From the NCBI RefSeq assembly GCF_009711125.1, contig NZ_WMIB01000010.1, forward strand, positions 1 to 64,000: a stretch of DNA of 64,000 bases, read 5' to 3'. Below the pieces are notes generated by a model. The model was not told the origin of the DNA. It did not search any database and worked only from the letters and a program-made list of their open reading frames with translations. The DNA is from Metabacillus mangrovi. GTDB taxonomy: Bacteria > Bacillota > Bacilli > Bacillales > Bacillaceae. This document shows, piece by piece, positions 42,107 through 51,647 of this stretch (its first letter is position 1; each line of letters begins with the position of its first letter). Position numbers and translations under genes: made by a program.

Positions 42107-42838
42107 TTAATATTCAGTCGTGATGATTGGTGTTCCTGCGACAACCGTAGTATTTTCGCCCAATCCGCCGTGTCTGACGGCTATTTGCATGTTCATGCTG
42201 CCTTGTTCAGCCGGGATCGTCTGTCCCCAGCGTGCTGTGTATGCAGATACCGATACGAATGAAGGTTCTTTAAGCTGTTCAAGCGGTACTGCGTTAAATT
42301 CGTTGAGCAAAGCATCAGAAAGATGCAAAACACCTACCATCTTATCATCATAACTGCCTTCAATACAAGAGAATATTGTGGGATATTCATGAAAAATGTC
42401 GAATGATTGCTTTTTAAAGTATTGATGTACCTCTGTCCAGTTCCGGGAATTCCCAGTGCCCTGGACCTGATACAGGATATACGATTGCCTTTGTCTGTTT
42501 GTGTCGGTTGATACAATCTGCAGCGTTTCCGTACCGTCTTTAAACTCCCGGATTCCTGCTGCTTTCCATCCATTGGCGGTCTTTTCGACTGACCAATTAA
42601 AAAGACGATGCTGCTGTGTAAAACGTTTCACATTTTCGGAAAAATTTCCGGGCGGAATCGAAATGTTTTCTTTGGAATACATCGTCCATTTCTTTACAGC
42701 AATGCCGTTTTTCCCGAAAGCATCGGCTAACTGTTCCATTTCCGGCTTATTGACAGCTGCCTCGCTGATCTTTATGCAAATGCCCGTAACAAAAGCAAGC
42801 ACCGCTGCCATGATAAAAAGGTGTTTTATTTTGTCCAT
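42107..42838 (-). CDS. ywmB: YwmB family protein
   Basis: 243 aa with an N-terminal membrane anchor or signal (IKHLFIMAAVLAFVTGICI) and an extracytoplasmic domain of the YwmB (TATA-box-binding-protein-like fold) family. Placement between murAA and ywzB supports it. The function is unknown; in some annotations it is tied to cell-envelope genes. The ATG at 42838 is chosen over a GTG at 42847 because the GAGAGGA ribosome binding site is spaced 9 bases from the ATG. It lies 32 bases before murAA and is probably co-transcribed with it. Confidence 0.85.
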   Translation of the reverse strand: MDKIKHLFIMAAVLAFVTGICIKISEAAVNKPEMEQLADAFGKNGIAVKKWTMYSKENISIPPGNFSENVKRFTQQHRLFNWSVEKTANGWKAAGIREFKDGTETLQIVSTDTNRQRQSYILYQVQGTGNSRNWTEVHQYFKKQSFDIFHEYPTIFSCIEGSYDDKMVGVLHLSDALLNEFNAVPLEQLKEPSFVSVSAYTARWGQTIPAEQGSMNMQIAVRHGGLGENTTVVAGTPIITTEY

Positions 42839-43078
42839 CCCGTCCACTTCCTCTCCATACTCTCAGTGTTGCCGGAGAGGGGCTGGACATACGTGGAAAA
42901 AGTCGTCATTGTTCTACATCCCAAGCTTTTTGGGAAGGTCTTTCGTACTGATCGCAACGGGGTAATACGGGACATTCCGTCCCTTGGCCAATCCCGAGTA
43001 CCGGTCAGATTTTCCGCTGGGATTCCTTCGCTGCAATCCCTTCTCCACCTATATTCCCAGAGAAAATAAGCATTAAAC

Positions 43079-43309
43079 TTAAAATAAGGATGGAAGTTCC
43101 TTTGACCAGAAGAAATATTCGAGGAAAAAGCTGCTGGCCAGGTGTGCGATCGCAATGGTAAGAAGGATGTATAACACCCTTGCCTGTACGACGCGGCCGC
43201 TTCGGATAAATTTGTCGAAGTTCAGCGCCTGCAGTGCCCACCACGTCACTGCAATAAAAAAGAGGTGGGACATCAGGCCGATGAGAGCCTGCTGGGAAAA
43301 TTCAATCAT
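43079..43309 (-). CDS. ywzB: DUF1146 family membrane protein YwzB
   Basis: 76 aa with two membrane helices (QALIGLMSHLFFIAVTWWALQAL and ARVLYILLTIAIAHLASSFFLEYF) joined by a basic loop FIRSGRVVQ, the DUF1146/YwzB layout. Function unknown. AAAGGAG precedes the ATG. In B. subtilis it is between the atp operon and ywmB/murAA; here the nuo operon lies in between. The 240 bases to ywmB contain nothing I recognise. Confidence 0.88.
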   Translation of the reverse strand: MIEFSQQALIGLMSHLFFIAVTWWALQALNFDKFIRSGRVVQARVLYILLTIAIAHLASSFFLEYFFWSKELPSLF

Positions 43310-43367
43310 GCAACGGTCTCCTTTGCTCCATTTATGTGACGGCTTGAGGCCGGTCTATGCAAACACA

Positions 43368-43393
43368 CAAAAAAGAAGAGGTTTTCACCTCTC
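43368..43393 (-). terminator. Terminator of the nuo operon
   Basis: Reading leftwards, AGAGGT / ACCTCT with GAAA loop, then TCTTTTTT, about 40 bases after the nuoN stop. Confidence 0.85.
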
Positions 43394-43430
43394 CTATTAT
43401 ATCGGACGCCCTGAATAAAATGATAGGAAT

Positions 43431-44885
43431 TTAAAGAATGTGCGGAAAAATCCCAAAGAAAACGGTTCCAGCGGTACAAATGAGGACAGCCGCCGCGGCT
43501 GCTGGACGAAAGCGTACTTTTTCCTGATTCTGATGCGGCTTAAAAAACATCATGCTTATTATTTTAAAATAGTACATATACGAGATGACTGTTACCGCGA
43601 GCATGATGCAGGCCACAACAAGCATAGGGGTGCCGGCGGTGAGTACGCTGAGCAGGATGGTCAGCTTCGCCATAAAACCTGCTGTTCCGGGAATGCCGGC
43701 GAGCGAGAGAAGAAAGATTCCCATTATAACAGCGAGGGCAGGCGACGTTTTGAAAAGGCCGGCAAAGGCTGGCAGATCGGATGATCCCTGCTGATGTTCC
43801 ACAGCCTGAAGCACGGCAAACGCTCCTGCATTCATGAATAGATAGGCAAGCAGGTAAAACCAGACTGCATCAAGCATGAGCGGTGAGCCCGGTGCAGCAA
43901 AAGCGGCGAGCATATAGCCTGCGTGGCCGATGGAAGAATAGCTGAGCATCCGTTTTGCGTTCTTCTGTTTTAATGCAGCGGCGTTTCCGGCGATCATCGT
44001 GAGCAAAGCGAGCACCGCAATATACGGCTGAAGTTCTACAAACACCGGCTCTCCCTGGAGCGACGAGGCCTGGATGAAGACGGTATAAAAAACCCTGATC
44101 AGCAAAATGAAGCCTGCTGCTTTTGAAACAACACTCAGGAATGCCGTAACGGAGACAGGTGACCCTTCATATACATCTGGTGCCCACATATGAAACGGGG
44201 CTGCGGCAATTTTAAAGGACAAGCCTGTCAGCAGAATGAAAAATGCAAGGCCAAGGACAAAAAGCTGGTTTGGATCCTCCAGATTTTGAAGCACAAGAGC
44301 CATCTCAGGCAAGGAGACAGAGCCCGTGATCCCGTAGAGATAGCTCATGCCGAAAAGGGTGATGGCCGTTGCTACGCCTCCGTTTATCACGTATTTCATG
44401 GCCGCTTCGTTTGATTTCAAATCGTTCTTTTTGAGACCGGCCATTATATAAGAAGAGATGGAGAGCAGCTCGAGGCCGGTGAAAAGGGTGATCAAATCCC
44501 GGCTTGAGCTCATAAACATTGCCCCGAGCAGAGCGGTCAGCCAGAGGGTGTAAAATTCGCTCCGTTCAGTAATTTCATTCTTTTTTTCCTGAAACGCAAG
44601 CAGGAACACGACCGCTGCTGAACCGAGCAGCAGCAGCTTGAACATTTTGGCAAAAGGGTCAAGAACGAAGCTCTCCCCGAGAATACCCGTATCAGCAGGT
44701 GCTGTTGCAGCAAGTGCAGCACCGGCTCCCAGTACAGCTGCGAGCCCCAGCCAGCCAAGCCATTCTTTGTCCGCTTTTTTCGGGAGGAACAGGTCGAACA
44801 CCGTGATCAGCAGGGCCCCGCCGAGAACGATGAACTCGGGAGTCATGAGCAGCCAGTTATAGGACAATAAAGTTTCAGCATCCAT
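43431..44885 (-). CDS. nuoN: NADH-quinone oxidoreductase-like subunit N
   Basis: 484 aa antiporter-like subunit of the complex I membrane arm, about 14 helices. Markers are GLELLSISSYIMAGLKKND (the conserved Glu of helix 5), KIAAAPFHMWAPDVYEGSPVSVTAFLSVVSKAAGF (Lys in helix 7 and the Pro-rich loop) and KRMLSYSSIGHAGYML. It carries one ion path of the pump. It is the last gene of the operon, 3 bases after nuoM. Confidence 0.96.
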   Translation of the reverse strand: MDAETLLSYNWLLMTPEFIVLGGALLITVFDLFLPKKADKEWLGWLGLAAVLGAGAALAATAPADTGILGESFVLDPFAKMFKLLLLGSAAVVFLLAFQEKKNEITERSEFYTLWLTALLGAMFMSSSRDLITLFTGLELLSISSYIMAGLKKNDLKSNEAAMKYVINGGVATAITLFGMSYLYGITGSVSLPEMALVLQNLEDPNQLFVLGLAFFILLTGLSFKIAAAPFHMWAPDVYEGSPVSVTAFLSVVSKAAGFILLIRVFYTVFIQASSLQGEPVFVELQPYIAVLALLTMIAGNAAALKQKNAKRMLSYSSIGHAGYMLAAFAAPGSPLMLDAVWFYLLAYLFMNAGAFAVLQAVEHQQGSSDLPAFAGLFKTSPALAVIMGIFLLSLAGIPGTAGFMAKLTILLSVLTAGTPMLVVACIMLAVTVISYMYYFKIISMMFFKPHQNQEKVRFRPAAAAAVLICTAGTVFFGIFPHIL

Positions 44886-44888
44886 CGC

Positions 44889-46370
44889 TTACCCTCCTAT
44901 TCCCTTCATGATGGTTTCAATGGCCGGCTGCAGCGGCAAGGCGAGGCCGTTTGGAAAAAGACCAACCGCCAGGATCAAAGCGAGGAGGACGGCAGCGGGA
45001 CCCGCTTCCGACAGCCGGATGTCTTTCAGGCTCTCCCCGAGGCCTTTTTCCTTTCCGAACGCAATGGCGAGCACGGCCCGCAGCACATAGGCAGCGGTTA
45101 AAATCAGACCGACTGCTGCCACAGCGCCAAGCTCCGGATTCACACGGAAGATGCCGATGAAGGCCGTCAGTTCACTGATAAAGCCGGACATTCCCGGCAA
45201 GCCGAGGGATGCCATCCCTGCTGCAAGCAAAATGCCGGCAAGCATGGGCAGCCTGGAGGAAAGCCCGCCGAGTTCGCGGATGTCCGTCGTTTGAAAGCGC
45301 GCCGCCATCAGACCGACAATCAAAAACAAAAGCGCAGAAATAAATCCATGGGAGACGGTTTGGAAAATCGCCCCCTGCACGCCCGCTTCATTCATCGCCC
45401 CAATGCCGATCAGCACGATCCCCATGTGAGACACACTGGAATAAGCGAGAATCCGTTTAAAATCGTATTGAATAAGAGCAAGGAATGCCCCGTAAAGCAG
45501 ATTGACTGTACCCAGGATCATCAGGGCAGTCCCGATCTTGCTGAATGCATCCGGAAAAATTCCCATTCCAAACCGGATCAGCCCGTAGGCGCCAATTTTC
45601 AGCAGGATGCCCGAGTGAAGCATGACGACAGACGGCGGTGCCTGGACATGCACGTGTAGCATCCACGTGTGCAGCGGCACGATCGGGAGCTTGATGCCGA
45701 AGGAGACGAGCAGAGCAAGCAGCAGTCCAAGCTGAACGGATGGCGGAAAGTCAGGAGCTAGATCCTTCAGTGCTTCGATTTGCACCGTTCCTGTATTGGC
45801 GAACAAATAAACAATGACCACAAGCAGAATCGCTGAGCCGAGTCCGTTATAGATCAGGTAGTACCATGCTGCTTTTTCCCGCTCACGCAGCCCCCACTTC
45901 CCGATCAGGAAAAACATCGGGACAAGCGTCGCTTCAAGGAACAGAAAAAACAGGATCAGGTTTCCGGCGGCAAAAACACCAAGCATGCCGGTTTCCAGAA
46001 TGAGGAGGAGGACGAAAAATCCTTTTGCCCCGGAGCGGACGTCCGATGCAGCCGCGGCAAGACTTGCGATGACTGCAGATAAAACCAGCATGATGAGTGA
46101 AAAGCCGTCTATTGCCAGTTCATATTGAACGGTAAAGAAGGGCTCTCCCTCCAAGCTTACGTTCCCGGCCTTGAACCAGGGAACAGAGACATGAAACCGC
46201 GCAATCGGCACCCCGATGCTGTATTGGATGAGAACCACCGCCGATATGAGCAGGGCCGGAAGTGTAGCGAGGAAGCCAGCTGTCCTGGCCGCTTTTCCCG
46301 GCAAAAAGAGAAGCACTGCCGCCCCGATGAGCGGGGAGAACACGATCAATGTGAGAATCCAGCTGTTCAT
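44889..46370 (-). CDS. nuoM: NADH-quinone oxidoreductase-like subunit M
   Basis: 493 aa antiporter-like subunit. Helix-5 Glu region LFFLFLEATLVPMFFLIGKWG, helix 7 Lys region SFGIKLPIVPLHTWMLHVHVQAPPSVVMLHSGILLKIGAYGL, and KRILAYSSVSHMGIV. The ATG at 46370 (MNSWILTLIVFSPLIGA) overlaps the nuoL stop by four bases; the longer upstream frame lies in nuoL sequence and has no membrane-protein character, so it is discarded. Confidence 0.96.
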   Translation of the reverse strand: MNSWILTLIVFSPLIGAAVLLFLPGKAARTAGFLATLPALLISAVVLIQYSIGVPIARFHVSVPWFKAGNVSLEGEPFFTVQYELAIDGFSLIMLVLSAVIASLAAAASDVRSGAKGFFVLLLILETGMLGVFAAGNLILFFLFLEATLVPMFFLIGKWGLREREKAAWYYLIYNGLGSAILLVVIVYLFANTGTVQIEALKDLAPDFPPSVQLGLLLALLVSFGIKLPIVPLHTWMLHVHVQAPPSVVMLHSGILLKIGAYGLIRFGMGIFPDAFSKIGTALMILGTVNLLYGAFLALIQYDFKRILAYSSVSHMGIVLIGIGAMNEAGVQGAIFQTVSHGFISALLFLIVGLMAARFQTTDIRELGGLSSRLPMLAGILLAAGMASLGLPGMSGFISELTAFIGIFRVNPELGAVAAVGLILTAAYVLRAVLAIAFGKEKGLGESLKDIRLSEAGPAAVLLALILAVGLFPNGLALPLQPAIETIMKGIGG

Positions 46371-48247
46371 CCGGACATCCCTCCTGTCAGCATAAATACA
46401 GCAGCAATCAGGGCAAGCCCGATAAAGGCGGCTGCAGCATAGGTCTGGGCCTGGCCGGTCTGAAGCCTTGAACTCGCGGTGCCGAGTCCCTGGACGAAGG
46501 CAGCTGTCCCTTTGACCAGCGTTTCCACGAAAAAGCGCTCGACCATCTGGCACAAAAACGCTATTGCCCTTGTTCCGGCAAGGATTGTCATTTGATAGAT
46601 TTCATCTATAAAATACTTTTTCAATAAAGCCTGATGGATCATCGGCATTTTCCGGACAATGGCCGCCTTGTTGATCCACCCTTTCTCGTAGACAGCAAAA
46701 GCGAGGAATATGCCGGCGAGCGAAACCGTGACGGCCGCGGCCATCACCCAAACCGGAGCGGCTTCATGGGCTTCACCCGGAAGGAGCCACTCTGTAAGGA
46801 ACGGGGACCACGGCACGTTCAAGCCCCCCGCTGCGACTGCCAGAATGCCGAGTACAGCCATTGGCGCAATCATAAACGGACCGGATTCCGCATTTGAGCG
46901 GACTTCTGCAGGCTGCAGATCCGTACTGAGCGAGGCGGCCGCTTGATCGGCACCGCGGCCGAACACCATAAAGAAGAGCCGGAACATATAAAAGGCTGTA
47001 AAGAAAGCAGCGGCAACGGCGAGCCAGAACAATACCGGATTTCCATGCAGCCAAACGGATGCGAGAATTTCATCCTTGCTGAAAAATCCGGAGAAAAGCG
47101 GGAATCCGCTGATGGAAAGCGCCCCTGTTAAAAAGAGAGGACCGGTCCAGGGCAGCTTTTTCCAAAGGCCGCCCATTTTCCGGATATCCTGCGTATGGGC
47201 AGCATGGATGACGCTTCCTGCTGCAAGAAAAAGGAGCGCCTTGAAAAAAGCGTGGGTCAGCAGATGAAAGATCCCGGCGATGTAGCCGCCAGATCCGAGG
47301 GCAAGCATCATGTAGCCGAGCTGGCTGACCGTCGAATAGGCAAGCACCCGCTTAATGTCGTTTTGCACAAGGCCGATGCTTGCGGCAAAAATAGCTGTGA
47401 AGCCTCCAATAACAGCTACCGTCTGCATCGCTGCCGCGCTTGCTTCAAACAGCGGGTACATGAGAGCCGTCAAGTAAACCCCGGCAGCAACCATCGTCGC
47501 GGCATGGATCAGGGCTGATACAGGAGTCGGCCCTTCCATCGCATCGGGAAGCCACGTATGCAGCGGAAACTGCCCGGACTTGCCGACCGCTCCCGCAAAA
47601 ATGAGGAGGGCTATGACCGTGACGGTGCTATCTGGAATCAGCCCGGAACCGACTGTTTGAAAAATGGCGTCATATTCAAAGCTTCCCGTATAGGCAAACA
47701 GCAGCAGCATCCCGACCAGCAGGCCGATATCGCCGATCCGTGTCATGATGAACGCTTTATGGGCTGCCTTTTTTGCTGCTTCTTTTGAAAAATAAAAGCC
47801 GATGAGAAGAAACGATCCGAGCCCGACCAGCTCCCAGAAGATATACAGCTGAAGGAGGTTCTGGGTCATGACCAGACCGAGCATCGCAAAGGTAAAAAGC
47901 CCGAGATAGGCATAAAATACATGCAGCCTTTTGTCCCCGGCCATATACGTCTTTGAATAAACATGGACGAGAAGGCTGACAAGCGAAACCGTCAAAAGCA
48001 TGAGGGCGTTCAGCTGGGTAATCTCAAATCCTGCCGTTACTTGCACATCACCGATTGAAAGCCATACTGCTTCGGCTTTAAACGTACCATGCTGCAGCCG
48101 GTCGGCGAGAACCATGACCGACAGCAGAAAAGACAGCAGCAGCAGGCCTGTTCCGGTCAAAAAACTGTTCAGCCGCCTTCCGGCAAAAAGCAGAATCAGG
48201 AAGGAAGCAAGCGGAAAAAGCGGTATCAGCCAGGCATATGGCATCAT
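46367..48247 (-). CDS. nuoL: NADH-quinone oxidoreductase-like subunit L
   Basis: 626 aa, the largest antiporter-like subunit, with about 15-16 helices and the long lateral helix near the C-terminus. Motifs are FWELVGLGSFLLIGFYF, GKSGQFPLHTWLPDAMEGPTPVSALIHAATMVAAGVYL and IKRVLAYSTVSQLGYMMLALG. The lateral helix ties NuoL to M and N. AAAGGGG precedes the ATG. It lies 27 bases after nuoK. Confidence 0.97.
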   Translation of the reverse strand: MMPYAWLIPLFPLASFLILLFAGRRLNSFLTGTGLLLLSFLLSVMVLADRLQHGTFKAEAVWLSIGDVQVTAGFEITQLNALMLLTVSLVSLLVHVYSKTYMAGDKRLHVFYAYLGLFTFAMLGLVMTQNLLQLYIFWELVGLGSFLLIGFYFSKEAAKKAAHKAFIMTRIGDIGLLVGMLLLFAYTGSFEYDAIFQTVGSGLIPDSTVTVIALLIFAGAVGKSGQFPLHTWLPDAMEGPTPVSALIHAATMVAAGVYLTALMYPLFEASAAAMQTVAVIGGFTAIFAASIGLVQNDIKRVLAYSTVSQLGYMMLALGSGGYIAGIFHLLTHAFFKALLFLAAGSVIHAAHTQDIRKMGGLWKKLPWTGPLFLTGALSISGFPLFSGFFSKDEILASVWLHGNPVLFWLAVAAAFFTAFYMFRLFFMVFGRGADQAAASLSTDLQPAEVRSNAESGPFMIAPMAVLGILAVAAGGLNVPWSPFLTEWLLPGEAHEAAPVWVMAAAVTVSLAGIFLAFAVYEKGWINKAAIVRKMPMIHQALLKKYFIDEIYQMTILAGTRAIAFLCQMVERFFVETLVKGTAAFVQGLGTASSRLQTGQAQTYAAAAFIGLALIAAVFMLTGGMSG

Positions 48248-48274
48248 ATTCCCAATCCCCTTTTTTCTGTATTT

Positions 48275-48589
48275 CTAATGCTTCATCGTATTGCTGTCTT
48301 CTGCAAGGACCGATTTCCGGTTCCGGTACAGGGCGAACAATATGGCCAGTCCAACCGCGGCTTCAGCAGCGGCAATCGTGATCGAAAACAAGGCAAAGAT
48401 CTGCCCGGTAATCGCCGGGGCGGCTCCAAGCTTACTGAACGCGACAAGATTCAGGTTGACCGCGTTCAGCATCAGCTCGATACAGATCAGGATAATGACG
48501 ATGTTCCGTTTCGTCAGCGCCCCGTAAAGCCCGATGCAAAAAAGGATGAGAGCGAGAACGAGGTATCCGGACAGCGGCACTGTGGTCAT
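48275..48589 (-). CDS. nuoK: NADH-quinone oxidoreductase-like subunit K
   Basis: 104 aa with three helices and the two conserved membrane Glu residues ([18 protein letters not shown] and [14 protein letters not shown]), part of the central ion path. It overlaps nuoJ by four bases (ATGA). AAGGAGG precedes the ATG. Confidence 0.97.
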   Translation of the reverse strand: MTTVPLSGYLVLALILFCIGLYGALTKRNIVIILICIELMLNAVNLNLVAFSKLGAAPAITGQIFALFSITIAAAEAAVGLAILFALYRNRKSVLAEDSNTMKH

Positions 48590-49098
48590 GAGGAATCCTC
48601 CTTGTCATCCTTTTTTGCCAGTATGATCGCTCCCATCAAAGCAGCCAGGAGCAGAACGGAGGTCAGCTCAAACGGCAGGATGTGCTCGGTAAAAAGCGCG
48701 ATGCCAATCTGCTCTGTATTGTTTTCATGGAGTGCAGCCGGCTCTCCCTCCAGGTTCAGCCGGTAAATGCCGGTATACATGACCCCTGCAAAAACAGCGA
48801 TCGCTGCTGCAGTCAGCCAGTTTCGCAAGCGTGCCGGTGCTGCCCCCTCTTCATCGGTTTTTCTCGTCAGCATGATGCCGAACAGCATGATAATCGTAAC
48901 CGCACCGGAGTAAATCAAAATCTGAACGACTGCGATAAATTCAGCTGTCAGCAAAATATACAGGCCGGCGATGCTTAAAAAGGTGAGGACAAGGGAGACG
49001 AGCATATGGACTACTTTGCGGACATTGAGCATCATAATCCCGCCGGTTATCGCCAGAAGAGAAAGAATGGTGAACGCGGCAAATTCTCCAGACATCAT
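48586..49098 (-). CDS. nuoJ: NADH-quinone oxidoreductase-like subunit J
   Basis: 170 aa with five helices. The family motif is [27 protein letters not shown], containing the conserved Tyr and pi-bulge region of helix 3 that moves in the coupling cycle. Overlaps nuoI and nuoK by four bases each. Confidence 0.96.
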   Translation of the reverse strand: MMSGEFAAFTILSLLAITGGIMMLNVRKVVHMLVSLVLTFLSIAGLYILLTAEFIAVVQILIYSGAVTIIMLFGIMLTRKTDEEGAAPARLRNWLTAAAIAVFAGVMYTGIYRLNLEGEPAALHENNTEQIGIALFTEHILPFELTSVLLLAALMGAIILAKKDDKEDSS

Positions 49099-49517
49099 TC
49101 CACTTTATTCTCCTTCCGGACGTGGGTATCATTTTCATCCAGCCACTTCATGTCTTTAAACAGTTCATCGCGGCTGTATTCAGCAAGCTCGAAATGGTTC
49201 GTCATCACGATGGCCTCTGTCGGGCATACCTCCGTGCACAAGTCACACAGAATGCAGATTTCAAAGTTAATGTCATACGTTTCTATGATTTTCCCCTTTT
49301 TAGACGGATCCGGGTGTTTTTTGCCGGTCAGGGAAATGCAGTCCGTCGGGCAAATGTTCACACACTGGTTGCAGACGATGCACTTTTCCGGATAAAACTT
49401 CTGAATGCCCCGGAACCGGTCCGGCAGCTGCAGGGCTTCATTCGGGTAGTCATAGGTGACCTTTTTTTTCGCGAGATTCTTCAGCGTATAGGAGAGCCCT
49501 TTTCCCAATCCCTTCAT
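49095..49517 (-). CDS. nuoI: NADH-quinone oxidoreductase-like subunit I (2 x 4Fe-4S)
   Basis: 140 aa ferredoxin-like subunit. Two CxxCxxCxxxCP clusters: CIVCNQCVNICPTDC and CILCDLCTEVCPTEA, binding clusters N6a and N6b that hand electrons to NuoB. GKGLSYTLKNLAKKKVTYDYP is the usual N-terminus. With NuoEFG absent, this subunit is the likely entry point for electrons from an unidentified donor such as a ferredoxin. Confidence 0.97.
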   Translation of the reverse strand: MKGLGKGLSYTLKNLAKKKVTYDYPNEALQLPDRFRGIQKFYPEKCIVCNQCVNICPTDCISLTGKKHPDPSKKGKIIETYDINFEICILCDLCTEVCPTEAIVMTNHFELAEYSRDELFKDMKWLDENDTHVRKENKVE

Positions 49518-49539
49518 GCCGTCACTCCCTTTCTCACGG

Positions 49540-50544
49540 TTATCGGAAAAACAATTCCTTTACTAAGGCTGTGATAAAGATATTGGCAAGTGCTGCTGGA
49601 AGAAGGACCTTCCAGCCAAATTCCATCAGCTGGTCTGCACGGAGTCTCGGAAACGTGACCCGGAACCAGATTAATGTGAAGACGATGAGGCTGAACTTCA
49701 AGGCAAACCAGACAGCCCCCGGGATGAACCCGAGAAACGGCACCCCATGCCATCCTCCGAGAAACAGGACAGTTGTAAGGGAAGCCATCGCGAAAAAATA
49801 GACATATTCAGAGAGCATAAAAAAGGCCCATCTGAACCCGGAATACTCGACATGATAGCCAGCCACAAGCTCTGATTCCGCTTCAGGCAGGTCAAACGGT
49901 GTCCGGTTCAGCTCTGCTGTGGAAGCAATCAGAAAAATGATAAAGCCGATCGGCTGTAAAAATACGTACCACACCTTTTCCTGGCCAGCGACGATTTCAT
50001 TTAGATTGAGGCTGCCTGTCAGCAAAACGACACCAATTACACTCATGACGAGCGGAATTTCATAGGAAATCATCTGCGCGGCTGCCCGCATCCCCCCGAG
50101 AAGGGAATATTTATTATTGGACGCCCAGCCGCCGGCTACAACTCCGACCGTGGTCAGTCCGGAGATCGCGATATAGTAAAGCAGGCCGACACCGATATCG
50201 GCAAACTGGAAGGCATCTGTAAAAGGGATGACTGCCAGGACAAGAAATGCCGGAGCAAAGGCGATGACCGGAGCCAGGATGAAGAGCGGGCGGTCAGCAA
50301 GCTTCGGGATGGTATCTTCTTTTAGCAGAAGCTTAAGCACATCCGAAACTGTCTGAAGAAGGCCCCACCTGCCTCCAACCTGATTCGGACCGATCCGCCC
50401 CTGCATGAAGCCCATGACTTTCCGTTCAGCCAGGATCCCGTAGGTCACAAAACCGAGTACGACAAACAGAAACAGGAGCGCGAGTGCAAAGAAGGCGAGA
50501 AAATTCCACATCGTCGGCTGGGAATACAGCAGATCCTCCATCAT
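49540..50544 (-). CDS. nuoH: NADH-quinone oxidoreductase-like subunit H
   Basis: 334 aa with eight helices, forming the quinone tunnel with NuoB and NuoD. Markers are ERKVMGFMQGRIGPNQVGGRWGLLQTVSDVLKLLLKED and AELNRTPFDLPEAESELVAGYHVEYSG, both highly conserved. The start overlaps the nuoD stop by one base. Confidence 0.97.
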   Translation of the reverse strand: MMEDLLYSQPTMWNFLAFFALALLFLFVVLGFVTYGILAERKVMGFMQGRIGPNQVGGRWGLLQTVSDVLKLLLKEDTIPKLADRPLFILAPVIAFAPAFLVLAVIPFTDAFQFADIGVGLLYYIAISGLTTVGVVAGGWASNNKYSLLGGMRAAAQMISYEIPLVMSVIGVVLLTGSLNLNEIVAGQEKVWYVFLQPIGFIIFLIASTAELNRTPFDLPEAESELVAGYHVEYSGFRWAFFMLSEYVYFFAMASLTTVLFLGGWHGVPFLGFIPGAVWFALKFSLIVFTLIWFRVTFPRLRADQLMEFGWKVLLPAALANIFITALVKELFFR

Positions 50545-51644
50545 TACCCGTCCACCTCCCCAAGAACAATATCAATGGCTCCGAGAATGGTAATCAGGTT
50601 CGCCATATTTTCTCCTTCCAGGAGCTTGGGCAAAATCTGCAGGTTGTAAAAGGAGGGCCGCCTGAATTTCAACCGGTACGGCTCTTTTTTTCCTTCCGAG
50701 GCAATATAGCAGCCGATTTCCCCGCGCGGAGACTCGATCCTGACATACGTCTCTCCTTTTGGCGGCTTAATGATTTTCGGCACCTTCGCCATAATCGGCC
50801 CGTCTGCCGGGAACTGCACCACAGCCTGTTCGATGATTTTCAGGGATTCTTCAATCTCCGCCATCCGGCATTCGTAACGGGAGAAAGCATCCCCCTTCGT
50901 CCGCACCGGAATTTCAAAATCAAATCGGTCATACAAAGAGTATGGCTCATGCTTGCGGAGGTCCCATTCCACACCCGTGCACCTCAGGTTTGCCCCGCTG
51001 AGCGAATATTCAAGCGCTTCTTCTTTCGTATAAATGCCGACATCCTTCACCCGGTTCAGAAAGATTTCATTCCCTGAAACGAGGTCATGATAGCCCTTCA
51101 GCTGCTCCCGCATGTACGGAACAAAATCCGCCACCTTTTCAAGCCAGCCGTCCGGCGCATCCCACTTCACCCCTCCGACTCTCATATAGTTGAAGGTCAG
51201 CCGCGCACCGGAAAGCTCGGTTAATAGATTAATAATCATTTCCCGCTCCCGAAATGCATAGAGGAATGGACTGACGGCTCCGATATCCAGCAGATATGTT
51301 CCCCACCAGACTAGATGGCTCGCTACACGGCCGAGCTCCATCGCGAGGATGCGGAGGTACTCTGCCCGCTCCGGCGGCGTAATGCCGGCCATCGTCTCGA
51401 CCGCATGGCAGATCACGTAGTTGTTCGTCATCGCCGACAGGTAATCCATCCGGTCGGTATACGGAATGATCTGGGTATACTGCAGGTTCTCGGCGAGCTT
51501 CTCCGTCCCCCTGTGCAGGTAGCCGATTACCGGGGTCGCCTCCTTAATGATCTCCCCATCGATTTTTATAACAAGCCGGAACACCCCATGCGTACTCGGG
51601 TGCTGCGGACCGACATTCAAAAGCATCTCTTCCGTGCGGATCAA
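50544..51644 (-). CDS. nuoD: NADH-quinone oxidoreductase-like subunit D (49 kDa)
   Basis: 366 aa quinone-binding subunit, related to hydrogenase large subunits but lacking their metal-binding Cys. N-terminal LNVGPQHPSTHGVFRLV contains the conserved His of the quinone pocket; RLTFNYMRVGGVKWDAP and LRCTGVEWDLRKHEPYS follow, and it ends in LGAIDIVLGEVDG. The start is a TTG at 51644 with GGAGGTG seven bases before it. Confidence 0.97.
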   Translation of the reverse strand: MIRTEEMLLNVGPQHPSTHGVFRLVIKIDGEIIKEATPVIGYLHRGTEKLAENLQYTQIIPYTDRMDYLSAMTNNYVICHAVETMAGITPPERAEYLRILAMELGRVASHLVWWGTYLLDIGAVSPFLYAFREREMIINLLTELSGARLTFNYMRVGGVKWDAPDGWLEKVADFVPYMREQLKGYHDLVSGNEIFLNRVKDVGIYTKEEALEYSLSGANLRCTGVEWDLRKHEPYSLYDRFDFEIPVRTKGDAFSRYECRMAEIEESLKIIEQAVVQFPADGPIMAKVPKIIKPPKGETYVRIESPRGEIGCYIASEGKKEPYRLKFRRPSFYNLQILPKLLEGENMANLITILGAIDIVLGEVDG

Positions 51645-51647
51645 AGG

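Noticed and set aside
42848-43078. Possible gene between ywmB and ywzB
   Set aside because: A plus-strand frame of 82 codons exists but overlaps ywmB and has no ribosome binding site; composition is not convincing.
44889-46553. Longer start for nuoM at 46553
   Set aside because: The extra 61 codons overlap nuoL and lack membrane-protein character; the ATG at 46370 overlaps the nuoL stop as other genes of the operon do.
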